Below are positions 27,619 to 38,200 of a stretch of DNA of 61,980 nt, piece after piece; positions within the stretch are counted from its first letter, which is position 1, and each line of letters starts with the position of its first letter. The position numbers and the translations under genes are program-made. Source of the DNA: Caulobacteraceae bacterium (GTDB lineage: Bacteria; Pseudomonadota; Alphaproteobacteria; Caulobacterales; Caulobacteraceae); NCBI GenBank assembly GCA_025352085.1, contig JANXUA010000112.1, positions 1-61,980 of the forward strand, read 5' to 3'. The notes under the pieces were generated by a model, which worked only from the letters and a program-made list of their open reading frames with translations, was not told the origin of the DNA and searched no databases.

Positions 27619-27766
27619 CCTCCCTGCCCTTTATGGGGAGGGTCGAAACGAAGCAAAGCGAAGTCCGGGGTGAGGAGGTCACGATCATCACGCCCCGTTT
27701 GGGTGCTATGAGAGCTCCCCACCCGTCCCGCTGCGCGGTCTACCCTCCCCATAAAGGGGAGGGAAA
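27619..27766. repeat. Intergenic repeat family A, copy 1
   Basis: Element of about 148 bases with palindromic ends (CCTTTATGGGGAGGG ... CCTCCCCATAAAGGGGAGGG). Contains the family hallmarks GTCCGGGG and CCGTCCCGC..GCGGT. It has no open frame and lies just upstream of the M16 peptidase gene, where it would sit in the promoter region. Other copies: 42467-42596 (opposite orientation) and 55838-55966. Confidence 0.75.
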
Positions 27767-27788
27767 GGAATGTCGCGTTGCAAAATAT

Positions 27789-28952
27789 TCACGCCAAGCC
27801 CACCTCCGCCAACACCTCGGCGGTGTCGCGGCCCAGTTCGGGCGGGTCGCGGCGGATCGTCGCCGGCGTCTTCGAGAACCGAATTCCCGGCTTCATCGCG
27901 CGATAGGTCCCCTCGCCTTCCAGGGTTCGCAACTCGAACAGCGTCTCTCTCAGTTGCGGATCGTCCAGGATGTCCAGCGTTTGGTGGGCGATCATCAGCG
28001 GTATGGAGTGCTCCAAGCCCAGCTCCAGCCATTCGGCCGTGGTCCGTGTCGCCGCCGCCTCGGCCATCATCTCGTTGTAGACTTTGACTTTCCCGGCGGC
28101 GCCCGGGGCCGAAACAAACCGCTCGCTTTCATAGGCGCCCGGGATGCCCCCCAGCTCCAGATATCGCGCCGCCTGACGCGGATCGGCGGGCATGACCATG
28201 ATCCAGCCGTCGCGCGAGCGAAGCGGTTTGCGGTAGGGCGTAATCGCGCCGGTGTAGCCGATGTGCCCGACCGGGGGCACGAACGTCTCGCCATAGAGGT
28301 GTTCAGCCATCATGAAGCCGGTAAAGGTTTCCAGCATAGGCACGACGACAAACTGCCCCTCCCCGGTGCGTTCCTTGTGGCGCAGGGCGGCGAGCGAGGC
28401 GATGGCGGTGAACAGACCGCAGGTCTTGTCGGCGATCACCGAAGGAATGAACTGCAGCGGGGCGTCGGGATCGGTCAGAGCGGCGAGACCTGCGGTTCCG
28501 CTGGCGGCCTGGATCAAATCGTCAAAAGCCTGGCGACCGGCGTAGGGACCCTCGGGCGCATAACCCACCGCCTCGACATAGACGATATCCGGCTTGAGCG
28601 TCTTGACCGCGTCATAGGCGAAACCCAGCCGCGCCACCGATTCAGGCCGCATATTGTGAATGAAGATATCCGCGCCCTTGATCAGACGCGCGAGAGCCCG
28701 CCGCCCCGGTTCAGACTTCAGATCAAGGACCACCGAACGCTTGTTGCGATTAAAGCACACATACATCGGACCCATGGTCTTCGATTTGGGCGCCTTGGCC
28801 GCCTTGCGTTGACGATCACCGGTCGGCTCCTCGATCTTGATGATGTCGGCGCCCAGATCGCCGAGCGTCTGCGTCGCATAAGGGCCGAGCACAAATTGGG
28901 TAAGATCCACCACCCGCACGCCGTTCAGGGGCCCCGATGTTTGTTCCGTCAT
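27789..28952 (-). CDS. CaiB/BaiF-type class III CoA transferase
   Basis: 387 residues starting at ATG 28950-28952, which has GGAGA eight bases upstream. Characteristic features: N-terminal GVRVVDLTQFVLGPYATQTLGDLGADIIKIE, CFNRNKRSVVLDLK, NMRPESVARLGF and FDDLIQAASG, where D144 is the likely catalytic aspartate that forms the acyl-enzyme intermediate. The family moves CoA between organic acids (formyl-, carnitinyl-, succinyl-CoA and others); the substrate is not clear. No associated dehydrogenase or thiolase is nearby. An upstream in-frame extension of 16 codons (to 29000) is less likely. Confidence 0.88.
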   Translation of the reverse strand: MTEQTSGPLNGVRVVDLTQFVLGPYATQTLGDLGADIIKIEEPTGDRQRKAAKAPKSKTMGPMYVCFNRNKRSVVLDLKSEPGRRALARLIKGADIFIHNMRPESVARLGFAYDAVKTLKPDIVYVEAVGYAPEGPYAGRQAFDDLIQAASGTAGLAALTDPDAPLQFIPSVIADKTCGLFTAIASLAALRHKERTGEGQFVVVPMLETFTGFMMAEHLYGETFVPPVGHIGYTGAITPYRKPLRSRDGWIMVMPADPRQAARYLELGGIPGAYESERFVSAPGAAGKVKVYNEMMAEAAATRTTAEWLELGLEHSIPLMIAHQTLDILDDPQLRETLFELRTLEGEGTYRAMKPGIRFSKTPATIRRDPPELGRDTAEVLAEVGLA

Positions 28953-29030
28953 ATCGCAAGTCTCCAGCACTTCGGCCCGTCGGGGCTTAAACGTAATCAA
29001 GAAAACGAAACTGGCCCCATCCGCAAGAGA

Positions 29031-29924
29031 TCAAGCCTTGTCGAACTTGTCCCGTCGACGGTGGCCGAACAGCAGCCGATGTTCCAGACGCCCGCGCAGG
29101 GCGCCGTAATAGGCGGTTAGAAAGGCGACGTCGGTCTCGCCCGGCGCGGGCGCCCACCCGATCTTGCCCTGGATGCGCGAAGCCACGGCTTTCAGCGTGC
29201 GTGGATCGCGACGACGAAGGACGTCTTCAAGAATTTCCAACTCCTTGACCCCGTAGGCGTTCACCTGTTCGGGGGTGAAGGTGAAGGCCGGTGTAAACAC
29301 GCTTCGGTTGGCGGCCCCGGCCAGATCGGGCGCCAAGGCGAATCGCGGGGATTTCACCACCCAGGTGCCGGCGACGATATCGCCCATGCGCAACCGATCG
29401 CGGTTGAACAGCGGGAACAGCATGAAGGCGCCCGACCAGATCACCGCCATCAGGACGATCAGGCCGTCAATCGGATCGCCCGCCACCGACGAGGCCATAA
29501 GAAAGATCGGCGGCAGGAACACCTCGATTTCGCGCAGCGCATTGCGGGTGAAGACCGCTTCGGCCGTCAGCCGACCGCCGTCGCGGGCGACAACACGCAG
29601 GCCGAGCGCGCGCTTGCCGGGCGTCGCGGCGCGACTGGTCAATTCGAACAGCAGGAAATAACCGCTGCGCAGCACAAAGGCGCCCAGCAGCCAGATCATC
29701 TGCACAACCTCCTGGCTCTTGGCCTTCATCGTCGCCGCCGCCGCGACAGCCAGAATGGTCAGGACAATCAGCGCGACGACGATGATCACGAGATCCAGCA
29801 GGAGAGCCGCCGCCCGCTCGCCGGCGGACGCCAGGGTCAGGCGTAGATCGACGCCCTCCGGAGTCACCAGGGCGCGAACCAGCGACTTGGAGGCAGGCGA
29901 GGCCTGGGGATGGGACACGGTCAT
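29031..29924 (-). CDS. RDD-family membrane protein
   Basis: 297 residues. Two or three N-terminal helices (ALLLDLVIIVVALIVLTILAVAAA; LLGAFVLRSGYFLLFELT) followed by TPGKRALGLRVVARDGG, which is the RDD signature, then further hydrophobic segments. The C-terminal soluble region (VNAYGVKELEILEDVLRRRDP) is longer than in minimal RDD proteins. ATG 29922-29924 overlaps the SpoIIM-like stop (29921-29923), so it is the last gene of a MoxR-DUF58-SpoIIM-RDD operon. Function unknown; RDD proteins are often linked to transport or envelope maintenance. Confidence 0.82.
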   Translation of the reverse strand: MTVSHPQASPASKSLVRALVTPEGVDLRLTLASAGERAAALLLDLVIIVVALIVLTILAVAAAATMKAKSQEVVQMIWLLGAFVLRSGYFLLFELTSRAATPGKRALGLRVVARDGGRLTAEAVFTRNALREIEVFLPPIFLMASSVAGDPIDGLIVLMAVIWSGAFMLFPLFNRDRLRMGDIVAGTWVVKSPRFALAPDLAGAANRSVFTPAFTFTPEQVNAYGVKELEILEDVLRRRDPRTLKAVASRIQGKIGWAPAPGETDVAFLTAYYGALRGRLEHRLLFGHRRRDKFDKA

Positions 29925-30913
29925 GCCGTCTTCCCGCGCGGCAGATAGAAATAGGCCAGCCACAAAACGAGACTCACCCAGGCGATCGACCAACGCGCCC
30001 AATCGGCGGTGACGGTCTGGCGCCCCACGCCCTCGAGAATGCCGGCGAACACCAGCATCACCACCACCCCGGCCATCGCCGCGCCGGCGGTGCGACCGGC
30101 GGCCGAGGCGGCGTCAAGACGTGGCCGGTCGCCGGGAAAAATGACCGCCCAGCCGATTCTGAACCCCGCGGCGCCGGCGATGATCGTCGCCAGAAGCTCG
30201 GTTGCGCCATGGATGAAGAGCCAGCCGCCGACCTGAAACCCGAGACCCCGCGACGCGTAGAGCGCGAACAGCGCCCCCAAGCCGAGACCATTCTCGGCGA
30301 CCAGCAGGGCGGTGGGAATGCAGAAGGCGAACCCAAGGGCGAAGGCGAGAATCGACACCTGGGCATTGTGCGTGAACAGGAACGTCGCGAACGACGACAA
30401 CCCCTCATGGTGGTGGGTGTCATAGAGGATGGCCTTGAGGGCGGCGGTCGAGGCGGTCGGATCGCGACCCTGCTCCATGGCGCCGGGCATGATCGAGCCG
30501 TACCAATCGGGGTCGTGAATCACCAGAGCATAGCCGATCAGCGTCGCGGCTACGAAAATCACCGCCGAGACCAGCGTCTCGCGCCACAGGCCGCGCACCG
30601 CCATCGGCCAGTCATGCCGGAAAAAGCCGGTCACCTTCTGGAGGAGGCGCGTGCGCGTTCCATAGACGAAGAAGTAAGCGCGCGTGGCCAGGCTTTCGAG
30701 ATAGGCGATCAGGCTCGCGTCCAGCGCCGTCGCCCGCGCCACCGACAGCGACGACAGGGCGGCGCGGTAAAGCTGCGGTAGCTGCAGCAGCTCGCTGTCG
30801 CTAAGCCGGCCGGCGCGCCCGCGCTCGGCGCGCTTCAGCAGAGCCTCAAGCCGGCGCCAGTCAGCCTCACGCTCCGTGCGAAACCGCCCGCTGCGAAGGT
30901 CCAGACCGTTCAC
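29921..30913 (-). CDS. Stage II sporulation protein M-like membrane protein
   Basis: 330 residues: N-terminal helical soluble region, then about six membrane helices. Segments such as LFTHNAQVSILAFALGF, GLGLGALFALYASRG and GWLFIHGATELLATIIAGAAGFRIGWA match the SpoIIM/DUF95 superfamily. GTG at 30911-30913 overlaps the last bases of the DUF58 C-terminal frame (stop 30910-30912). In non-sporulating bacteria such genes sit in MoxR-DUF58-SpoIIM-RDD operons whose role is not settled. Confidence 0.85.
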   Translation of the reverse strand: MNGLDLRSGRFRTEREADWRRLEALLKRAERGRAGRLSDSELLQLPQLYRAALSSLSVARATALDASLIAYLESLATRAYFFVYGTRTRLLQKVTGFFRHDWPMAVRGLWRETLVSAVIFVAATLIGYALVIHDPDWYGSIMPGAMEQGRDPTASTAALKAILYDTHHHEGLSSFATFLFTHNAQVSILAFALGFAFCIPTALLVAENGLGLGALFALYASRGLGFQVGGWLFIHGATELLATIIAGAAGFRIGWAVIFPGDRPRLDAASAAGRTAGAAMAGVVVMLVFAGILEGVGRQTVTADWARWSIAWVSLVLWLAYFYLPRGKTA

Positions 30914-32214
30914 AACAGGTCCCTTCGCTTCAGGTCAAGATAGGCGCCGATCAGGGCCGATTCGATAGATAGGGCCGGCGCATCAACAACATGCACGCCC
31001 AGGCGCGCCAGGCGGGCGATCACCACGTCGCGGCTCTTGAGCAGGGCCCGCGCGGTCACGGCGCGCGACACGGCCGGGGCGTCGGTCGGCTCCGCGCGAG
31101 ATCGCCTCGAGTTCCTCATCGCGCATGACCACGAACAGAACCACATGCCGGCGCAGCAATCGGGTCAGGTTCTCCACCATCAATTCGGCGGTCGTCGAGT
31201 CGGCGAAATCGGTGAACACCACCACCAGCGAGCGGCGGCGTAGACTGACCCCCAGTTGCGTCAAGCCCAGGGTGTAGTTGGTCTCTTCGGGGCTATAGTC
31301 GAGCGCCGCCAACTGGCGTTGCAGGCGCGGAAACGCCGCCGGTCCCGAGACAATCCCCGAAAACCCGCGCGGCCGCGCGTCAAAGCCGAACACGCCCGCC
31401 GGATCGCCGGTCTTCAGGCTCACATAGGCCAGCAGCAGGGCGGCGTTGATGGCGCGGTCCACGCGCGGCTGGCCGAGCAGGGGCTCGCACATGGCCCGTC
31501 CGGTATCGATGGCCAGAACCACCGGGTGATTGCGGTCGGTGCGGAATTCCTTGCCGAGCAAAGCACCGTGTCGCGCCGATTGTTTCCAGTCAATCACGCG
31601 CGGATCGGTGGCGCCGTCCACTTCGCGCAGGGCGTGGAATTCGGAGCCCTCGCCAGTGTCACGTTGTAGCTTGACCCCGTGTTGGGCGTCACGAGCGAAC
31701 AGGATCATGGCGCGGGTCTTCACCGCCTGAACGTCCGGGCCGATGATCACAACGCGGCCCGGCGTTTCGCGCACCTGCTTCCAGACCAGACCAAGCACGC
31801 CTTGCCAGCGCAGCCACAAGGTCGATATCTCGCCCTCGCCGCGCCGTACGGAGGCCAGTGTCACGTCGGCTTCGGCGGTCTTGCCGGCGAAGGTCACCGT
31901 GGCCGGGCCGGGCGCCAGCATCAGCCGCGCGTTGGTCTCGACGGTGATCTGCGCTTGCCGCGGAGGTGCGCGATCAAAGGCGGCGCGGAGCACCGCCGTT
32001 GTCTGGGCGCCCATCCCCAGAACGACCGGGGCCTCGACGCCCACCGTGGCGGCGGCCCGCGACGGCCCGACCAGGGCGTCCACCAGGATCAAGCCCCCGA
32101 CCAGGGTCAGCCACGCGCCGACCGCCATCCAGTACCCCGGCGCGATCAGCCCCACGAACAGAGACACCGGCGCCCCCACGGCCGCCAGAATGATCGCCCG
32201 GCGGGTGGGATAGA

Positions 32215-32218
<4 letters not shown>
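30910..32218 (-). pseudogene. DUF58 protein gene (MoxR-associated, vWA-like), frameshifted near its C-terminus
   Basis: Intact homologues are about 430 residues. Here the frame beginning at TTG 32216-32218 reads MIYPTRRAI, two N-terminal membrane helices, then DPRVIDWKQSARHG (DUF58 signature) and VVVFTDFADSTTAE, and loses phase at the GC-repeat 31093-31098. The rest (AEPTDAPAVSRAVTARALL ... DLKRRDLL) continues in another frame to the stop at 30910-30912, overlapping the SpoIIM-like GTG. One extra base or two missing bases would restore a single frame. Either a recent mutation or a sequencing error in a GC run. The TTG start overlaps the MoxR stop (32215-32217). Confidence 0.82.
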
Positions 32219-33222
<1,004 letters not shown>

Positions 33223-33454
33223 CGCCGGTCAAGCGGGAGATCGCAAACCCGGTCGCCGTCTGATCAGGCGCGAAGCCGCGACCCCCTCCTGTCGCTCGGG
33301 CATTTTGACGATCACGGCAGCCCCGCGCCAAGATGGGATTGAGAATCGGGTGAGTCCACTTAAAACCGGAACCTAATCCCGTCTGGGGCGTCTATGAAGT
33401 CTGTGAGACAGATGGTCTTGGCCTCTCCCAAGCGATGACGCGTAAGAGGTCGAT
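33223..33454. other. Divergent promoter region between MoxR operon and HiPIP gene
   Basis: 232 bases that must hold promoters for both directions. No repeat copy, tRNA or long palindrome seen; I do not identify a convincing -35/-10 pair on either strand. Confidence 0.4.
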
Positions 33455-33733
33455 GTGCCACACCTTCCCAAATTCAGCTCTGCGCGGGTCTCGCGACGCC
33501 GGGTGCTCACCGGCGCCGTATTGGCGGGGGGCGCGGCTCTAGCGCTGGCCGGCGCTCCGGCGGCCGCGGGGGCCAAGAAGAAGATGTCTCAGAGCGCCGC
33601 GAGCTATCAGGACAAACCCAAAGGCTCGGCCCGCTGCGATGGCTGCGCCCTGTTCCAGAAACCCGCCGCTTGCCAGACGGTCGCGGGCGTCATCAGCCCG
33701 GCGGGCTGGTGCGTTCTGTTCGCGGCAAAATAG
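33455..33733 (+). CDS. High-potential iron-sulfur protein (HiPIP)
   Basis: 92 residues. N-terminal Tat-type signal: SRRRVLTGAVLAGGAALALAG (twin arginine at 13-16). The mature domain has four cysteines: C61 and C64 in ARCDGCALF, C73 in PAACQ, C86 in GWCVLF, with Y51 near the start of the fold and the GVISPAGWC ending typical of HiPIPs. These bind one 4Fe-4S cluster and act as periplasmic one-electron carriers. GTG start at 33455 with AAGAGG five bases upstream. The cytochrome-porin gene starts 32 bases after the stop, so the two are probably one transcript. A shift to Iro/PioC-type roles is possible by context. Confidence 0.88.
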   Translation: MPHLPKFSSARVSRRRVLTGAVLAGGAALALAGAPAAAGAKKKMSQSAASYQDKPKGSARCDGCALFQKPAACQTVAGVISPAGWCVLFAAK

Positions 33734-33765
33734 CGACCTGCGCGGTGGGTCGTACGCCGTCAGCG

Positions 33766-35103
33766 ATGATCTCGGCGGTCCGCGCGGGGTTGTTGGCGAT
33801 GGCCTCAATCGTCGCTCTTGGTCTTACAGCCGGCGCCGCGCGCGCTCTCCCGTCTTTTGCGGTTCAGACCGGACAGCCCTGCAACGCCTGCCACGTTGGC
33901 GGATTCGGGCCCCAGCTCACGCCGTTCGGCCGCGAGTTCAAGATGGGCGGCTACACCCTGCGAACAAACAGCTTCAACGTGCCGTTTTCGGCGATGGTCG
34001 TGGCGTCCTATATCCACACCCTGAAGGATCAACCGGGTCCGCCGCCCCGCCACTACGCCGCCAATGACAACGCCACTCTTGACCAAGCAAGCCTGTTTCT
34101 CGCCGGCGGACTTGGCTCGCACCTGGGGGCGTTCATTCAGACGACCTACGACGGCGTGGCGCGGGGATTCCACTGGGACAATCTGGACGTGCGGGCGGTG
34201 ACCAAGACGAAAATCGCCGGCGCAAGCGTTATCCTGGGCGCGAGCGTGAACAATGCGCCCACGGTGCAGGATGCCTTCAACACCCTGCCAGCCTGGGGCT
34301 ATCCCTATACCAGTTCCAGTCTGGCGCCGGCCGGCCCCGCCGCCCCCCTTATCGGCGGGCTGGCCCAGAATACCATCGGCCTGACCGGCTATGTGTGGGT
34401 TAACGCCTCGATCTACGCCGAGTTCGGCGGCTACCAGTCGCCCGGCACGAGATTCCTCATCGCCACGGGCATCGACCCGCTGAGTCCGGGCGACATTCGC
34501 GGATCGGCTCCTTACGCCAGAGTGGCCTACCAAAAGAACTTTGGAACGAGCAATTTCGAGGTCGGCGCGTTCGGCCTGTGGGCGGACCTCTATCCGGGCC
34601 GTGATCGCAGCGCCGGCGTCACCGATCACTACGCCGATACCGGCGTGGATGCGTCGTACCAGTTGTTCCGGAAGAACAAGGACGTCTTCACCCTCAACAG
34701 CCGCTACACGCACGAGGCGCAGAGGCTCGGGGCGTCACAGGCGCTTGGACTGTCGCAAAACGGGGCCAACAGCCTTAATGATATCCGGATCGACGCGTCG
34801 TACTATTGGCGGAACAAGATCGGCGCCACGATCGGGGCCTTCGACACCTGGGGATCGGCCGACACCCTGCTTTACGGCGGCGACCGCACCTTCCAGCCGG
34901 ATACCTCCGGCTTGCTGTTTCAGATCGACGGCACGCCGTTCGGCGGCGCCGGTTCGCCCCTGGGCGCGCGCTTCAACGTCCGCGTCGGCGCTCAATACAC
35001 GCTCTACACCAAGTTCGGGGGGGCACAGCGCAACTTCGATGCGATGGGCCGCAACGCGTCCGACAACAACACCTTCAGGGTCTTCACCTGGATCGCTTAC
35101 TGA
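33766..35103 (+). CDS. Cytochrome c-porin fusion, Cyc2-like
   Basis: 445 residues from ATG 33766. Signal peptide 1-27 (ARA cleavage) is followed at once by PSFAVQTGQPCNACHVGG (C39, C42, H43: one c-type haem) and PQLTPFGREFKMGGYTL, a segment shared with Cyc2 of Fe(II)-oxidising bacteria. The remaining 370 or so residues lack hydrophobic helices, alternate polar and nonpolar stretches, are rich in Gly, Tyr and Asn, and end in TWIAY, as expected of a 16-strand outer-membrane barrel. Best reading: an outer-membrane electron conduit. Cluster-wide Cyc2 homology should be tested, as single-haem porins of unknown role are also common. A longer open frame from 33670 overlaps the HiPIP gene and is rejected. 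Confidence 0.8.
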   Translation: MISAVRAGLLAMASIVALGLTAGAARALPSFAVQTGQPCNACHVGGFGPQLTPFGREFKMGGYTLRTNSFNVPFSAMVVASYIHTLKDQPGPPPRHYAANDNATLDQASLFLAGGLGSHLGAFIQTTYDGVARGFHWDNLDVRAVTKTKIAGASVILGASVNNAPTVQDAFNTLPAWGYPYTSSSLAPAGPAAPLIGGLAQNTIGLTGYVWVNASIYAEFGGYQSPGTRFLIATGIDPLSPGDIRGSAPYARVAYQKNFGTSNFEVGAFGLWADLYPGRDRSAGVTDHYADTGVDASYQLFRKNKDVFTLNSRYTHEAQRLGASQALGLSQNGANSLNDIRIDASYYWRNKIGATIGAFDTWGSADTLLYGGDRTFQPDTSGLLFQIDGTPFGGAGSPLGARFNVRVGAQYTLYTKFGGAQRNFDAMGRNASDNNTFRVFTWIAY

Positions 35104-35268
35104 CGCGGCGTCAGCGGCGAACTCTGCGGTTCCCACGATCTCTCCAGCCGCTTTAGCGCCTTTGCGGTGATTAGATATCGCGTCGACCGATACCTAGATT
35201 GACGGCCTCGTTCGCCTGGGGTCCTATGCGTTGTCGGCGCGGTCACTCCCGCCGGTGGGGACGCCGTC

Positions 35269-38200
35269 ATGAACCGGTTGTGGGCTGCGGGGATCGCGTG
35301 TCTGAGCGTGGGGCTGGGGGCCGGTTTCCTGGTCGCCAAGGTTTCCGATGGCGCGTTCGGCGTGCGGCCCGTCGCATCGAGCGCCGCCGCGGACAGTTGG
35401 TCCCTGTTCGGCCACCCCCGCGCCGCCGGCGCGCCCCGTCCCGGCGCCCCCAAGCCTGATGGCTTCGCGGTGTGGAAGACCCGGCTCGACACCGCGTCGG
35501 GCCAGCCGCTCGCCTGCGTTGAGCTCACCCGCCCGTTGGATCCGGCCAAGCCCTACGCCGACTATGTGTTGATCTCGCCCGAGCTTGACCACAAGCCGGC
35601 GGTGACCGCGCGGGGCGACGAGGTGTGCGTCGGCGGGATCGGCTTCGCCGACCGGCGCATCACCCTGCTCAAGGGCCTGCCGGACAAGGCCGGCGACACG
35701 CTCGCCGACAATGCCGACGTCGAATTCGCCTTTGGCGACAAACCTCCCTATGTCGGTTTCGCCGGGTCGGGCGTGATCCTGCCGCGCGACGAATCCGATG
35801 GCGTCGGCATCGAAACCATCTATGTCAAAAAGCTCGCCATCGAGGTGTGGCGGGTGCCGGACCGCAATCTGGTGCGCAAGACGATCAGCGCCCCCTCTCC
35901 CACCGGCGAGGGCCAGTACGCCGACGACTACGGCGACAGCACAGCCGAGGACGAGGGCCGGATGGTGTGGAAGGGCGTCGTCGCGGTGAACGGCGATCCG
36001 GCGGCCAAGACGACGACCGTCTTTCCCTTGGGCGCGGTGCTGAAAACCATGTCGCCGGGCGGGTATCTGATCAAGGCGAAGGACGCGTCCGGCGGGCGCG
36101 ATCTGGTGGATAAGGGTGGCGGCGACAACCAGCCGGCCCAGGCGCGGCGATGGGTCATGTTCACCGACATGGCGCTGACCGCCTATAGCGGCGCGGATTC
36201 TCTGGACGTCGTGGTGCGTTCGCTGAAAACCGCCAAAACCTTGAGCGGCCTGCGCGTCGCCCTGGTGGCCAGGGACGGCGAGACCCTCGGCGAGACAAAT
36301 GCGGATGGGTCCGGACGGGCGGAGTTCGCCCACGCCTTGCTCGCCGGGGAGGGAGGAAGCGCGGCCAAGATGATCATGGCCTATGGCGCGCAGGGCGATC
36401 TGGCCGTGCTCGATCTGGACCGCTCGCCGCTGGATCTGTCCAAGCAAAGCGCGGGCGGGCGGGATGTGTCCGGCGCCCTGACCGGCCGCGCGCCGGGAAC
36501 GGCCGTCGACGGTTATGTCTACAGCGATCGGGGCATCTATCGGCCCGGCGAGCGGGTGCATTTGAGCGCCCTGGTGCGGGATCGCTCGAGCCGGGCGATA
36601 GGCGACCGCAAGGGCTATTTGTTGGTCAAGCGCCCGTCGGGCGTGGAGTTCCGGCGGTATCTGTTCGGCGACGCCGACGGGGGGGCGGTCGTCGCCGACG
36701 TCGATCTGCCGAGGAGCGCGCCGCGCGGGCATTGGACGGCGGAGCTGCACATCGACGGCTATGACGCCCCGGCCGGAAGTCTGTCGTTCTCCGTGGAGGA
36801 CTTCACGCCCCAGCGGCTGGCGGTCACGGCCACGGGGCGATCGGCCGCGCCGGTCGTCGCCGGCGAGTCCCGGGCGGTGGATGTCACGGCGCGCTTTTTG
36901 TATGGCGCGACGGGCTCGGGCCTGAAGACCCAGGGCGAGGCGCGCCTGAAGGTCGATCCGGATCCGTTTCCGCGGTTCGCCGGCTATGAATGGGGCGATC
37001 AGGTCAAGCCGTTCGACGAAAAGTTCGTCGAGCTGGGTTCGACCGTCACCGACGGGGCCGGGCACGCCGGTCTGACCTTGGCCGCGTCGGCGGCGGGCGA
37101 GACGGCCGATCCCCTGGTGGCGGCGGTGACGGCCTCGGTGTTCGAGCCGGGCGGGCGGCCGGTGCGCCAGGGTCTGGCCCTCAACGTGCGCACCAAACCG
37201 CTCTATCTGGGGGTGAAGGCGGACACCGGCGACGCGACCGGCGGACGCGATACGCCGGTCAGCTTGAGCATGATCGCCGTGGACGCCGCCGGCCATCGCA
37301 TCGCCGCGCCGGGCGCGACCTACAGCCTGATCCGCGAGAACTGGACCTATGACTGGTATCAGCAGGACGGCCGCTGGCAATGGCGCCGGACCAGCCACGA
37401 CGTGGTGATCGCCAAGGGTGTCCTGGACATCGCCGCCGACGCGCCCGCGCGGCTGAGCAAACGTCTCGGCTGGGGCGACTATCGCGTGGAACTGACCGGC
37501 CCGGGCGGGGCCCGAACCCTGCGACGCTTTTCCGCCGGCTGGGGCGCGCCATCCGAGGACGTCGAGGCGCCCGATCAGGTGCGCCTGAGCGTCGACTCAA
37601 ACACGCACGGCCAGGGCGACACCCTCACCGTCAACATCAAGGGGCCCTATGCCGGCGAGGCGCAGATCGCCGTCGCCACCGATCGCGTCATCGATTTCAA
37701 GACCGCGCGGATCGGCGCCGACGGCGGCGCGGTTCGCTTGAAGACCTCGGCGGCCTGGGGCGGCGGCGCCTATGTCATGGTGACCATCGTCCAGCCGCGC
37801 GATCCGGGCGTGACGCCCCAGCCGCGTCGGGCGCTCGGCCTGATCTGGGCGCCGCTCGATCCTAAAAGCCGCCGCCTGACGGTGGCGATCGGAACGCCGG
37901 TCAAGATCGACAGCCACGCGCCGGTGACCGTCCCCATTGAGGTCAAGGGTCTGGGTTTCGGCCAGTCGGCCTTTGTCACCGTCGCGGCGGTGGACGAGGG
38001 CATTCTCGCCCTGACCAAGTACGAGAGCCCCGATCCGGCGAAATGGTATTTCGGCAAGCGGGCGCTCACCGTCGAATACCGCGACGACTACGGCCGTTTG
38101 CTCGACGCCAATCTGGGGGCGCCGGCGGGGGTGAATTTCGGTGGCGACGAGCTGGGCGCGCAGGGCCTGACCGTCACCCCGGTCAAGACCGTCGCCCTGT

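Noticed and set aside
25462-27711. Open frame of about 750 codons antisense to the M16 peptidase
   Set aside because: Antisense shadow; composition dominated by Arg, Gly and Gln, and the M16 motifs are on the other strand.
27619-27766. CRISPR, tRNA or insertion sequence in the repeat families
   Set aside because: Copies are single palindromic elements, without spacers, transposase or cloverleaf structure.
33670-33765. Longer form of the cytochrome-porin gene overlapping the HiPIP gene
   Set aside because: The extension lies in HiPIP coding sequence and delays the signal peptide; ATG 33766 fits.
35224-37398. Open frame antisense to the A2M gene
   Set aside because: Shadow of the coding strand; no domain or start signal.
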